From: Actinacidiphila yanglinensis
GTDB lineage: Bacteria > Actinomycetota > Actinomycetes > Streptomycetales > Streptomycetaceae
Length of the DNA: 64,000 bases
Reading direction: 5' to 3'
NCBI RefSeq assembly: GCF_900107965.1
Contig: NZ_FNVU01000024.1
Location: forward strand, 29,247 to 93,246
The notes under the pieces were generated by a model, which saw only the letters and a program-made list of their open reading frames with translations, ran no database searches and had not been told where the DNA came from. Below, piece after piece: positions 26,207 to 35,086 of this stretch. Positions within the stretch are counted from its first letter, which is position 1, and every line of letters begins with the position of its first letter. The translations under genes and the position numbers were made by a program.

Positions 26207-26362
26207 ATGCGGCCGAGGGCGATCGCCCTCGGCTTCCGGCTCCACGGCCCCCTCCGGCGCCGTGGCCGCGCTCCCCCGAGCACCCGCGGCCACGACGCCC
26301 CCCGCGAGCGCGACGGCTCCCGCGAGCGCGACGGCTCCGCGCCCACGGGGGTTTCCGCGCAT
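26189..26362 (-). CDS. Possible 57-residue exported or membrane peptide
   Basis: An open frame runs from ATG 26362, 10 bases after the stop of the secreted-protein gene, to TAG at 26189-26191. It begins with basic residues (MRGNPRGR), then an Ala/Val/Gly/Leu stretch in which AVALAG occurs twice, and ends in an acidic tail. That is signal-peptide-like, but only a weak ribosome binding site (GAGCTGAG) is seen, and high GC alone can produce such frames. The end overlaps the MarR promoter. I cannot assign a function. Confidence 0.25.
   Translation of the reverse strand: MRGNPRGRGAVALAGAVALAGGVVAAGARGSAATAPEGAVEPEAEGDRPRPHFSDAE
26212..26233. terminator. 22-bp perfect palindrome, hairpin candidate
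   Basis: The 22 bases from 26212 to 26233 are a perfect inverted repeat (arms GCCGAGGGCGA and TCGCCCTCGGC). It lies about 140 bases past the secreted-protein stop on the minus strand and just upstream of the MarR promoter, so it may end the upstream transcript. With a minimal loop, 9 bp could pair. A protein-binding role is equally possible. Confidence 0.4.
26303..26338. repeat. Two perfect tandem 18-bp units
   Basis: The unit CGCGAGCGCGACGGCTCC occurs at 26303-26320 and again, without change, at 26321-26338. Because 18 is a multiple of three, it repeats AVALAG in the possible peptide frame on the minus strand. Confidence 0.9.
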
Positions 26363-26372
26363 ACGGCTCAGC

Positions 26373-26840
26373 TCAGCAGTGGTACATCACGACGATGTAA
26401 TCCGTGGCGGAGCCGATGAAGTGCTGGCCCGGGCCGAGGTCGGGAGTCTGCTGGTACCAGTCCGCCCCGCCATCGTCCGACCGGAGCTGCGCGGAGCAGT
26501 AGCCCGGGCCCAGGTACCAGCCGGCCGCGTTGGCCCAACCGAATGCGTCCTCCGTGTTGTCCTCCGCCGGCAGGACGGCGTCGTAGGCGCCCTGGGTGTA
26601 GACACCGTCCTTGATGTGCATGACACCGAGGCCGATGCTGTTGTCGTTCCCGATGAAGTTCGTTCCGGCGGCAGCGGCGGCTTTCGCCGCGGCGACCATC
26701 TCCGGCGAGACGGAGATGCTCCTCGGGGCGTGGGACGCCACCGCACCGCGATCGGCGGCGCCGGCCGGCGTCGTCCCGACGGCAACGCCCACGAGAGCGA
26801 TGACACCCACCGCGGCTGCCACCTGTGACCTTCTGTTCAT
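26373..26840 (-). CDS. Small secreted protein of unknown function
   Basis: This 155-residue protein starts at ATG 26840 with AAGGGGGAAAG just upstream. The N terminus (MNRRSQVAAAVGVIALVGVAV) is a signal peptide with a likely AxA cleavage near AGAA, residues 28-31. The mature part has an Ala-rich helix (PEMVAAAKAAAAAGTNFIG) and then a compact domain with many aromatic residues and two Cys (GYCSAQL and the C-terminal MYHC) that could form a disulphide. I do not recognise the family. Its promoter carries phased repeats matching those at the SARP gene next door, so it is a likely SARP target and perhaps a secreted effector, inhibitor or peptide hormone precursor. Confidence 0.8.
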   Translation of the reverse strand: MNRRSQVAAAVGVIALVGVAVGTTPAGAADRGAVASHAPRSISVSPEMVAAAKAAAAAGTNFIGNDNSIGLGVMHIKDGVYTQGAYDAVLPAEDNTEDAFGWANAAGWYLGPGYCSAQLRSDDGGADWYQQTPDLGPGQHFIGSATDYIVVMYHC

Positions 26841-26893
26841 CTTTCCCCCTTCACGGTGACCCGCCCCGCGGATCACATCCGGTGTGCGGCGAA

Positions 26894-26989
26894 GCTAGCT
26901 CCACGCGTCCTGGACTCGTCCTGGGTTCGTCCTCACGCCAGGTCAGCGGGGCGATCCGCCGCGGCACCGTCGTGGAATCGTCCTGGTAG
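26894..26989 (-). promoter_or_regulatory. SARP-type direct-repeat operator and promoter of the secreted-protein gene
   Basis: On the plus strand CGTCCTG occurs at 26906 and 26917, with CGTCCTC at 26928, exactly 11 bp apart. A second pair, CGTCGTG at 26968 and CGTCCTG at 26979, is also 11 bp apart. Read on the minus strand these are CAGGACG-type heptamers pointing to the gene at 26840, and exactly 8 bases after the last one is a -10-like TAGCTT (26897-26892). Heptamers at one helical turn with an 8-base gap to the -10 are the known architecture of SARP activator sites. Confidence 0.7.
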
Positions 26990-27015
26990 GAGGTCGCTGC
27001 GCGGCGTCGGGCAGG

Positions 27016-29949
27016 TCAGGGTGACGAGGGTGGCGCCAGGGCCTTCATCCGGTCCATGTCACCGATGGCCTGCCACAGCTGGAGTGCCCGTTCGTGGTGC
27101 CGGCCGGCCAGGTCGAGGGCGCCGGCGGTGGCGTCCAGGTCGCCGATCAGTTGCCAGCACGCGGCTTCGTCGTGGCGGTCGCCGTGTCGGTGGAAGATGT
27201 CGGCCGCGCGTTCCAGCGCCGGGCCGGCCCGGTCCCTGTCGTGCCGGCCGGCGTACACGCGGCCGACTTCCAGCAGCGTGTAGGCGGCGCACCGTTCGTC
27301 GGCGATTTCCTGGAAGGTGGCCAACGCCTGCCGCAGGCAGCGCAGCGCCTCGTCCGGATTGCCGCGCTGATGGTGCAGCCGGCTGTACCGGCGCAGCACG
27401 ACCGCCATCCGATGTGCGTCGTCGAGGGCCTCGGCCTGGCGCAGGGCCTTGTCGAACCAGGCTTCCGCCGCGTCGAGTTCGCCGTGCATGAGCTGCATCA
27501 CGGCCATCGAGCAGGACAGCTGTGCTTCGAGGTGCCGGTCGCCTTCGGCGACCGCTGTGGCCAGTGCCTGCGCGACGCGGTCCGCGGCTTCGCCGTAACG
27601 GCCCTGGACTCGGCTGATCGTGCTCAGCATCGCCACCGACAACGCCTCGCCGCGCCTGTCACCGGTGTCCTTGCACAGCTTGGCGGAGGACTCCAGGGCA
27701 CGGTTCGCTTCGTCGTACTCGTCCTGGTAGATGTGCAGTTGGCCAAGGCCACGCAGCAGCACCGAGGTGCCGCGCGCGTTCCCGGCGGTCTCGGCCGCGT
27801 CCAGGGCGAGCCGGTGCCCGTGCTCCCAGTCCTGGTACAGGCACCGGTGGTCGTAGTAAGTGACCGTGCCGGCCGCCAGTTCCCAGGCCAGTTCGTCCAG
27901 TCCCCAGTCCGCGGCCAGTTTCACCGCGCCGAGCAGGGTGTGGCGTTCGGCGTCGAACCAGCCGACCGGGTCGGCCGTCAGCCGGTCCACGAGCGTGTCG
28001 GGCAGCGAGCGGCGCGGCGCGGAACCGGGCTCGCCGACCAGCAGTCCGGCCGGTAACCGATCGGTGGCGCGCCCGGCCAGGTCGAGCCAGGTGGACAGCA
28101 CCCGGACCATCGCTTCCCGCGTGTCCGCGGCCGGCAGCCGGGCCGCCACCTCCACGGCACAGGTCCTGATCAGGTCGTGCAGCCGGTAGCGTGGCTGGCC
28201 GATGGCGTCGGTGGCGGTGAGTCGCACCAGGCTGGCGTCGACGAGGGTGTCCAGTACCTCGTCGGCGTCCGGGCGGTCCAGCAGCGGACCGACGATCCAG
28301 CCGGGCAGGGTGTGGGCGCCGAGCAGACCCAGCAGGCCCAGCGCACGCACCGCGTCGGCGGGCAGCAGCCGTAAGCTCAGTTCGACGCTGGCCCGCACGC
28401 TGAGGTCTCCGATCCTCAGTTCGGCCAGGCGCCGGGACTCGTCCTCGATCCGTTCCCGCAGGACCCGAAGCGGCCAGGCCGGCCGGCCGGTGAGCTTGGC
28501 GCTGGCGATCCGGATCGCCAGCGGCAGGTTGCCGCAGCAGTCGAGGATCGCGTCGGCCTCGGCCGGTTCCTGCTCGACCCGCCGCTGCCCGACGATGCCG
28601 GTGAACATCTCCTGCGCCTCTGCCGGGCTCAGCACGTCCAGGTCGATGTGCCGGGCGCCGGGCAGGTGCGTCAGCAGGGTGCGGCTGGTGATCAGCACGG
28701 CGCAGCCGTCGGCGCCCGGCAGCAACGGCAGCACCTGATCGGCGTGCCCCGCATCGTCCAGCACCACCAGCATCCGGCGGTCCGCCAGCAACGACCGGTA
28801 GAGCGCGGCCCGTTCGGACACCCCGTTCGGGATCGCGCTGCCGGCCACCCCGAACGCACGCAGGGTTTCGGCCAGCATCAGCGCCGGGTCCCGCGGCGCG
28901 TCCGATGTCCCGGCGAGGTTGAGGTAGAGCTGGCCGTCAGGAAAGGAGTCGCTCGCCAGCCGCGCGGCGTGCGTCACCAGACAGGACTTGCCGACACCGG
29001 GACCGCCGACGACGACGATCACCGGGGTCCGATCCACCCCCGACCCGTCGAGTAATCGGGCGACCTGGGCCAGCGCGTCGGCTCGTCCCACGAAGTCCGG
29101 TATGTGGAGCGGTAGTTGGCGCACGGGCATCGCCATGAGCGGTGTGGTGGCAGCGGTGCCGATCCCCTCCGGTCGCGTGTCGGGGGCACCGCTCGCCGGG
29201 ACGGGAGACAGCAGGGACGGATCGGCGACCAGGATGCGCTGATGCAGCGCCCGGAGCGGCGCGGCGGGATCGACGCCGAGTTCGCCCGCGAGTTTCCGGC
29301 GCAGCCGCTCGTACACCTGCAGCGCCTCGCTCTGTCGCCGGCACCGGTAGAGGGCGACCATCAGGTGTTCCGCGACATGCTCGTCATAGGGGTACTCGCG
29401 CAGCAGGGCGGTCAGTTCCTCGATGACCTCACGATGGCGCCCCAGGTCGAGTTCGACACTCAGACACAGTTTGCGGGTGGCCGCGCGCTTCTCGTTCAGC
29501 CGCGCCGCATCCGACTCCAGAACCCGGCTCGAGACGCCGACCAGGGCGTTGCCCCGCCAGCAGGCCAACGCGCGCCGCAGCGCGGCAGCCGTCTCGAACG
29601 GGGCGTTCTGCCGCTCGGCGCGGTCCCGTTCGTGCTCGAACTCCAGCAGGTCGAGCTGGTCCGGTGCCAGGTTGATCTGGTAACCGCCGCGCCGCGTGCT
29701 GATCAAGGAGCGGGGTGCTCCGCTCTCGGCGAGGTTACCGCGCAGCCCGGACACGGCGTCCTGGACCTGGCGGACCGCGGTGGCGGGCACTTTCCCGTCC
29801 CACATCACGGCAACGAGCCGTTCCATGGTGACGAGGTGGTTCGCGTCGACCAGAAGCGCCGCCAGCATCTTGGCCCGCCGTGGTCCGTCGAGTCGGACCT
29901 CGCGCCCCGTGACCTGGGCATGCAACGGCCCCAGCACGCCGAATCTCAT
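27016..29949 (-). CDS. AfsR-type SARP regulator with NB-ARC ATPase and TPR domains
   Basis: This 977-residue regulator has an OmpR-like winged helix at residues 1-95 (MRFGVLGPLHAQV... LRGNLAESG), a bacterial transcriptional activation domain at about 95-240, an NB-ARC ATPase with P-loop GGPGVGKS near 315-322 and Walker B MLVVLDDAGHAD, and C-terminal TPR repeats from about 680. The order is that of AfsR, an activator of secondary metabolism. MRFGVLG is the usual family start, so ATG 29949 is chosen, although its GGGGGG is very close; GTG 29967 is the alternative. It carries its own set of heptamer repeats upstream. It likely activates the small secreted-protein gene at 26373. Confidence 0.92.
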   Translation of the reverse strand: MRFGVLGPLHAQVTGREVRLDGPRRAKMLAALLVDANHLVTMERLVAVMWDGKVPATAVRQVQDAVSGLRGNLAESGAPRSLISTRRGGYQINLAPDQLDLLEFEHERDRAERQNAPFETAAALRRALACWRGNALVGVSSRVLESDAARLNEKRAATRKLCLSVELDLGRHREVIEELTALLREYPYDEHVAEHLMVALYRCRRQSEALQVYERLRRKLAGELGVDPAAPLRALHQRILVADPSLLSPVPASGAPDTRPEGIGTAATTPLMAMPVRQLPLHIPDFVGRADALAQVARLLDGSGVDRTPVIVVVGGPGVGKSCLVTHAARLASDSFPDGQLYLNLAGTSDAPRDPALMLAETLRAFGVAGSAIPNGVSERAALYRSLLADRRMLVVLDDAGHADQVLPLLPGADGCAVLITSRTLLTHLPGARHIDLDVLSPAEAQEMFTGIVGQRRVEQEPAEADAILDCCGNLPLAIRIASAKLTGRPAWPLRVLRERIEDESRRLAELRIGDLSVRASVELSLRLLPADAVRALGLLGLLGAHTLPGWIVGPLLDRPDADEVLDTLVDASLVRLTATDAIGQPRYRLHDLIRTCAVEVAARLPAADTREAMVRVLSTWLDLAGRATDRLPAGLLVGEPGSAPRRSLPDTLVDRLTADPVGWFDAERHTLLGAVKLAADWGLDELAWELAAGTVTYYDHRCLYQDWEHGHRLALDAAETAGNARGTSVLLRGLGQLHIYQDEYDEANRALESSAKLCKDTGDRRGEALSVAMLSTISRVQGRYGEAADRVAQALATAVAEGDRHLEAQLSCSMAVMQLMHGELDAAEAWFDKALRQAEALDDAHRMAVVLRRYSRLHHQRGNPDEALRCLRQALATFQEIADERCAAYTLLEVGRVYAGRHDRDRAGPALERAADIFHRHGDRHDEAACWQLIGDLDATAGALDLAGRHHERALQLWQAIGDMDRMKALAPPSSP

Positions 29950-29999
29950 ATCCCCCCGACACTTCACGATCAGCGCCGGACCCCCGTCCGACCTGGACC

Positions 30000-30036
30000 C
30001 AGGACGAATCTAGGACGGCCAGCGGACAGGTGTCCA
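30000..30036 (-). promoter_or_regulatory. SARP gene promoter with overlapping heptamer repeats
   Basis: On the minus strand TGGACA (30036-30031) and TAGATT (30012-30007) form a -35/-10 pair 18 bases apart, upstream of the SARP gene. On the plus strand CAGGACG (30000), TAGGACG (30011) and GCGGACA (30022) are spaced by exactly 11 bp and occupy the same stretch. They match the heptamers in front of the secreted-protein gene but point away from the SARP gene and cover its -35/-10 spacer, so autorepression rather than activation is plausible. Confidence 0.6.
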
Positions 30037-30142
30037 TACCGCCTCCTCGTCGGGGGGTGAGCCGTTCCGCGGAGCCGACCGCGCCGCCGGAGTTCCCCCT
30101 GCGCGCGGCCGGGCGAACCGGAGGCGTTCCGGTCGGGCGGGC

Positions 30143-30640
30143 TCAGGCCCGGCTGACCGCGGTCCGGATCAGGGATCGCTGGGCGCTGATGGTGTCCAGG
30201 AGAGCGGGGCACTGCCGCTCGGACTCCGGCGTGACGTCGTCGATCCGCTGGTACTCCATCACGGCCTGGTAGCAGAGGCCGAGGACCTCGGCGGCGCACT
30301 CGGAGTCCATCGGCGTCGACGGCTCCTCACCGACGCACTGGTCCACGGCGGCCATCAGGGGTCCGACGCCCCACTCGCTGCTCTCGGACGCCTCGAACAG
30401 CTCGTCCCGCAGCTCGTCGTGCAGGACGGGCACGGCGGCACCACCGGCGGCCTGGGCCCGGTGGAGCGCCGCGAGGCACCGCTCGTACACCTCGCGCGCC
30501 TCGGCGTCGCCGGACGCGTCGGGCAGGACGAACGCCGCGGTGCGCTCGACCTCGGTGACGGCGATGTCGAGAAGGCGGCCCGAGGGGATGCCCGCCAGCC
30601 GCGCCAGGTCGTCCTTCATCTCCAGATCCCACAGCAGCAT
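30143..30640 (-). CDS. Hypothetical protein
   Basis: This 165-residue, mostly helical, acidic protein starts at ATG 30640 with AGGGAG 7 bases upstream; an in-frame GTG at 30658 has no ribosome binding site. It opens MLLWDLEMKDDLARLAG. It has no signal peptide, membrane span or motif that I recognise. Its size, acidity and lone position resemble small immunity-type or accessory proteins, but no toxin gene is next to it. A 13-bp palindrome CCACGTGACGTGG (30655-30667) lies directly upstream and may be its operator. Confidence 0.7.
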   Translation of the reverse strand: MLLWDLEMKDDLARLAGIPSGRLLDIAVTEVERTAAFVLPDASGDAEAREVYERCLAALHRAQAAGGAAVPVLHDELRDELFEASESSEWGVGPLMAAVDQCVGEEPSTPMDSECAAEVLGLCYQAVMEYQRIDDVTPESERQCPALLDTISAQRSLIRTAVSRA

Positions 30641-30838
30641 TGCGGTCTCCCTGTCCACGTGACGTGGGGGTAATGGCCGCTACGGTCACGGCAGTTCCGG
30701 CGGGGGGCGCCACTCGCCGACGGTCCGGCGCCGGGCAGCGGCATCGCCGTGGCCGGCCGGCGAACGGTGCTGCACCGGAAGGTTGCGATGGACCACGGGA
30801 GAGCCGGCGGCCTGCTGATCGGTGGCGTCGGCGCGAGG

Positions 30839-31612
30839 TCAGGCCGGTGAGGTGCCGCGCCAGAGGCTGGCGCCGGCGGCGAACACGATCGGGTCCATGG
30901 TGGACAGCTCTGCTCGTACTCGGGCCTCGAACTCGGTTCGGGCATCTGCCGGGAGGGCGTCGAAGAAGGCGCGGGAGCCGTGCGAGAGCCCCCAGTTCCA
31001 GAACGTGTCGGCGTCGGGGACGGGAAGACGCTGCTCGATGGCGGTCTCACTGATGTTGGTGAACCCCGCCGTCGCGAGGAACCGCTCCTCGTCCAAGGGC
31101 CGACTGAGCCGTCCTTCCCCGACGGGTATCAGGGGCTGGAACTCGCGGAAGAGGGCACCGTAGAACTCCCACTCCGGCGCGTCCTCGACCGGGCCGGGGA
31201 CGGAGAAGGAGAACACCCCGCCGGGAGCCAGGACTCGACGGATCTCCTGGGCTGCCGCAGCCGGATCATCGAGCAGGTGGACGACGAATCCCGCACAGAC
31301 CAGGTCGAAGCAGCCGTCGGCGAGGTCCAGCTGGTGAGCGTCCATCACCCGCGCTTCGTGAACCTGCGGGTGCTGGGTCGAGATCCGTTCGACCATGCGA
31401 GGGGCGCAGTCCACCGCCGTCACCTGGCAGCCGCGGGCGAGCGCGGCAGCGGTCAGGGCGCCGCGCCCGGCCCCCAGGTCGAGGACACGAGTGCCGTGCA
31501 CCGGAGCGAGCCACTCCATGTGCTGTTGGCCGAACCCGGTGAAGAACGGCAGTACCTCGTCGAATACCGAGGCCACTTGGTCGAAGAGGGCGGTGGCTCG
31601 CGCAGCGGTCAT
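30839..31612 (-). CDS. SAM-dependent methyltransferase (class I, UbiE/Coq5-like)
   Basis: This 257-residue enzyme has SAM-binding motif I VLDLGAGRGALTAAAL (near residues 47-62), an acidic loop AVDCAPRM (motif II), MDAHQLDLADGCFDLVCAGFVVHLL (motifs post-II and III) and IRRVLAPGGVFSFSVP. The pattern is that of small-molecule methyltransferases of the Methyltransf_11 group. The ATG at 31612 gives the usual length; an open frame continues upstream without family sequence. The 31613-31871 gap before the aldo/keto reductase gene holds nothing I can support. Confidence 0.9.
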   Translation of the reverse strand: MTAARATALFDQVASVFDEVLPFFTGFGQQHMEWLAPVHGTRVLDLGAGRGALTAAALARGCQVTAVDCAPRMVERISTQHPQVHEARVMDAHQLDLADGCFDLVCAGFVVHLLDDPAAAAQEIRRVLAPGGVFSFSVPGPVEDAPEWEFYGALFREFQPLIPVGEGRLSRPLDEERFLATAGFTNISETAIEQRLPVPDADTFWNWGLSHGSRAFFDALPADARTEFEARVRAELSTMDPIVFAAGASLWRGTSPA

Positions 31613-31871
31613 GGCCGGCCATCCTGGCAGAGGGACACATGGTCCGCACTCCCATTTCGCTGCTGGCCGCTCGGCCCGGGGCGGCTGGCAGGTCTGCTTC
31701 CTCGCAGTTCGGGTGGCGGACCGTGTCGGACCGGCCGAGGCAGCGTCGGCGGCAGGACCCGCTGGAAGGCGCCCACAACTCATCCGGCACCGACGGCTCA
31801 ACCAGACTCGTCCCTTCGACGGCCGGGCGGGAGGCGGAGTCGTGCTCGCTGACGGTGCGCGTTCCGGTCGT

Positions 31872-32723
31872 TCAGTTGTCCAGGCGGCGCCTGCTGAGCC
31901 AGGCGACCTTCTCGGGGTCGTGGTGGTCGAAGAACAGCGTCGTGCCGGTGTCCAGGGCGGCGATCCGGTTCATCTGGTCGTTGGTGAGCTCAAAGTCGAA
32001 GACGTCGATGTTCTGTGCCATGCGGCCGGGGTTGACGGACTTGGGGATGGTGACGATGGTGCGCTGGATGAGCCAGCGCAGCACGACCTGCGCGACGGAC
32101 CTGTCGTGCGCGGTGCCGATCTCGCTGAGGACGGGGTGGGTGAACAGGTCGTTCTTGCCTTCGGCGAAGCCGCCCCAGGACTGGTGCCGGACTCCGTGCG
32201 CACGCATGAGGTCGTGGTCGGGGGCGCGCTGGAAGAACGGGTGGGTCTCGATCTGGTTGACGGCCGGGGTGATCTCGTTGTTGAAGATCAGGTCCAGGAG
32301 TCGGTCGGGGGAGAAGTTGGCGACGCCGATCGCCTTGGCCAGGCCCGCGCGGTTGGCGGCTTCCATGGCGCGCCACTGGCCGTAGACGTCACCGAAGGGC
32401 TGGTGCATCAGGTACAGGTCGACGTGGTCCAGGCCCAGCCTGGTCAGCGAGGTCTCCAGGGCGCGGCGGGTGTTGTCCTGGGCGGGGGCGTCCTGGACCC
32501 ACAGTTTGGTGGTGACGAAGAGGTCCTGGCGTGGGATGCCGCCGGCCCTGAGGGCACGGCCGACGGCTTCCTCGTTGCCGTAGGCGGCGGCGGTGTCCAG
32601 CAGGCGGTAGCCGGCGGCAAGGGCGTCGGAGACGGCCTGCTCGGTGTTCTCCGGCGGGATCTGGAAGACGCCGAAGCCGAGGATCGGCATCTGGACGCCG
32701 TTGTTCAAGGTGACGTACTGCAC
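31872..32723 (-). CDS. Aldo/keto reductase (AKR5, 2,5-diketo-D-gluconate reductase type)
   Basis: This 283-residue NADPH-dependent reductase has the catalytic tetrad in place: Asp and Tyr in RLLDTAAAYGNEEAVG, Lys in FVTTKLWV and His in LYLMHQPFGDV. The NADPH-phosphate region IPKSVNPGRMAQNIDVFDFEL near residue 230 is typical of AKR5. It belongs to a run of three oxidoreductase genes on this strand (with 32787 and 33858), probably one unit under the XRE regulator at 35087. It would reduce aldehydes or ketones to alcohols. Confidence 0.94.
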   Translation of the reverse strand: MQYVTLNNGVQMPILGFGVFQIPPENTEQAVSDALAAGYRLLDTAAAYGNEEAVGRALRAGGIPRQDLFVTTKLWVQDAPAQDNTRRALETSLTRLGLDHVDLYLMHQPFGDVYGQWRAMEAANRAGLAKAIGVANFSPDRLLDLIFNNEITPAVNQIETHPFFQRAPDHDLMRAHGVRHQSWGGFAEGKNDLFTHPVLSEIGTAHDRSVAQVVLRWLIQRTIVTIPKSVNPGRMAQNIDVFDFELTNDQMNRIAALDTGTTLFFDHHDPEKVAWLSRRRLDN

Positions 32724-32786
32724 GGGTTTCTCCCGGGACGTTCTGCGGTGGGAAGACGAGGGGAGGGCGCCTGCGAGGCGGGCCGG

Positions 32787-33764
<978 letters not shown>

Positions 33765-33857
33765 CAGAATTCCATCCGTTCTGTACGGTGCGGTGCGGCT
33801 GCGGGCGCCGCGTGGGTGGTTCGCGGGTCGGCCGCCCGGGGACGGCCGGTGCAGCGG

Positions 33858-34892
33858 TCAGGGGCGGACGATGACCTTCAGGGCCTCGCGGTCGTTCATG
33901 AGCCGGTAGCCCTCGGCGGCCTGCTCCAGGGCCACGGTGCGGTCGAAGACGCGACCGGGGTGGATCTCGCCGTTGAGGATGTACGGCATGAGTTCCTCGA
34001 TGTAGGCGCGGGCGGGAGCCACCCCGCCGGTGAGGGTCAGATTGCGCATGAACTCGGGGAACCCGAAGGGCACCGCCGGGTACTGCGGGGCGCCGACGCG
34101 GCTGATCACGCCACCGTCGCGGGCCACACCCGCGGCCTGGACGAGCGCTTCCTCCAGGCCCACGCACTCCAGCACCCGCTCGGCGCCGCGGCCCGACGTC
34201 AGGTCGCGGACCGCGGCGACGCCCTCCTCGCCGCGCGCGGCGACGACGTCGGTGGCGCCGAAGTCGCGTCCGAGGTCGGTGCGTGCGCTGTGCCGGCCCA
34301 TGAGGATGATCCGCTCGGCGCCGAGCAGCTTCGCGGAGATCACCGCGGACAGGCCCACCGCGCCGTCGCCGATGACGGCGACGGTCTCACCGGCCTGGAC
34401 CCCGGCGGTGCGGGCGGCGTGGTACCCGGTACAGAGCACGTCGGACAGGGTGAGCAGATCCGGCAGCAGGTCGGAGTCCTCACCGACGGGCAGCGGGACG
34501 AGGGTGCCGTCGGCGTAGGGGACGCGGGTGGCCTGGCCCTGCCCGCCGTCGACACCGTTCACGCCCCACTGGCCGCCGTGGGGGCAGGAGGTGTGCAGGC
34601 CGCTGCGGCAGTACTCGCAGGTACCGTCCGCGTACGTGAAGGGGGCGACGACCAGGTCACCGGGCTTGACGTTGGTGACCTGGGGGCCGGTCTCCTCGAC
34701 GACGCCGATGAACTCGTGGCCCATCTGACGTGGGTGGTCGGTGAGCGGCTGCGACTTGTAGGGCCACAGGTCGCTGCCGCAGATGCAGCCCATGACGATG
34801 CGGACGACGGCGTCGGTCGGCTGGTGGATCCTCGGGTCGGGGACGTCCTCGACCCGGACATCGCCGGCCTGGTGGAGACGGGTTGCGCGCAC
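33858..34892 (-). CDS. Zinc-dependent alcohol dehydrogenase
   Basis: This 344-residue MDR enzyme has the catalytic zinc Cys in CICGSDLWPYK, the GHEFIGVVEETG motif, a structural zinc site in GTCEYCRSGLHTSCPHGG (Cys cluster) and a Rossmann VAVIGDGAVGLSAVISAKLLGA. The start is taken as GTG 34892, with AAAGGG 9 bases before; an upstream ATG at 34949 would add 19 residues unlike the family. The gene is divergent from the XRE regulator and heads the three-gene reductase run. It likely oxidises or reduces an alcohol/aldehyde pair for detoxification. Confidence 0.93.
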   Translation of the reverse strand: MRATRLHQAGDVRVEDVPDPRIHQPTDAVVRIVMGCICGSDLWPYKSQPLTDHPRQMGHEFIGVVEETGPQVTNVKPGDLVVAPFTYADGTCEYCRSGLHTSCPHGGQWGVNGVDGGQGQATRVPYADGTLVPLPVGEDSDLLPDLLTLSDVLCTGYHAARTAGVQAGETVAVIGDGAVGLSAVISAKLLGAERIILMGRHSARTDLGRDFGATDVVAARGEEGVAAVRDLTSGRGAERVLECVGLEEALVQAAGVARDGGVISRVGAPQYPAVPFGFPEFMRNLTLTGGVAPARAYIEELMPYILNGEIHPGRVFDRTVALEQAAEGYRLMNDREALKVIVRP

Positions 34893-35086
34893 GGTGGTGC
34901 CCTTTCTGCTGCTTCGTTCCTCGAAGGGAGTGAGCATCTGCGGGAGCACAGATGTCCGTGTCCTCCACCCTTCCCGATCTGCCGAGCGCCAGGCAGGGCG
35001 GGCCTTTCCCGGGAGCCCCAGAGGGGGTGTGGCAGGGCGCCCCTCGGCCGGAGCACGCCGATGACCGGCACGTCACACTGGAGGAC

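Noticed and set aside
31613..31801. N-terminal extension of the methyltransferase by 63 residues
   Set aside because: The extra residues are Arg/Ala/Pro-rich with no family counterpart, and the ATG at 31612 gives a normal-length enzyme.
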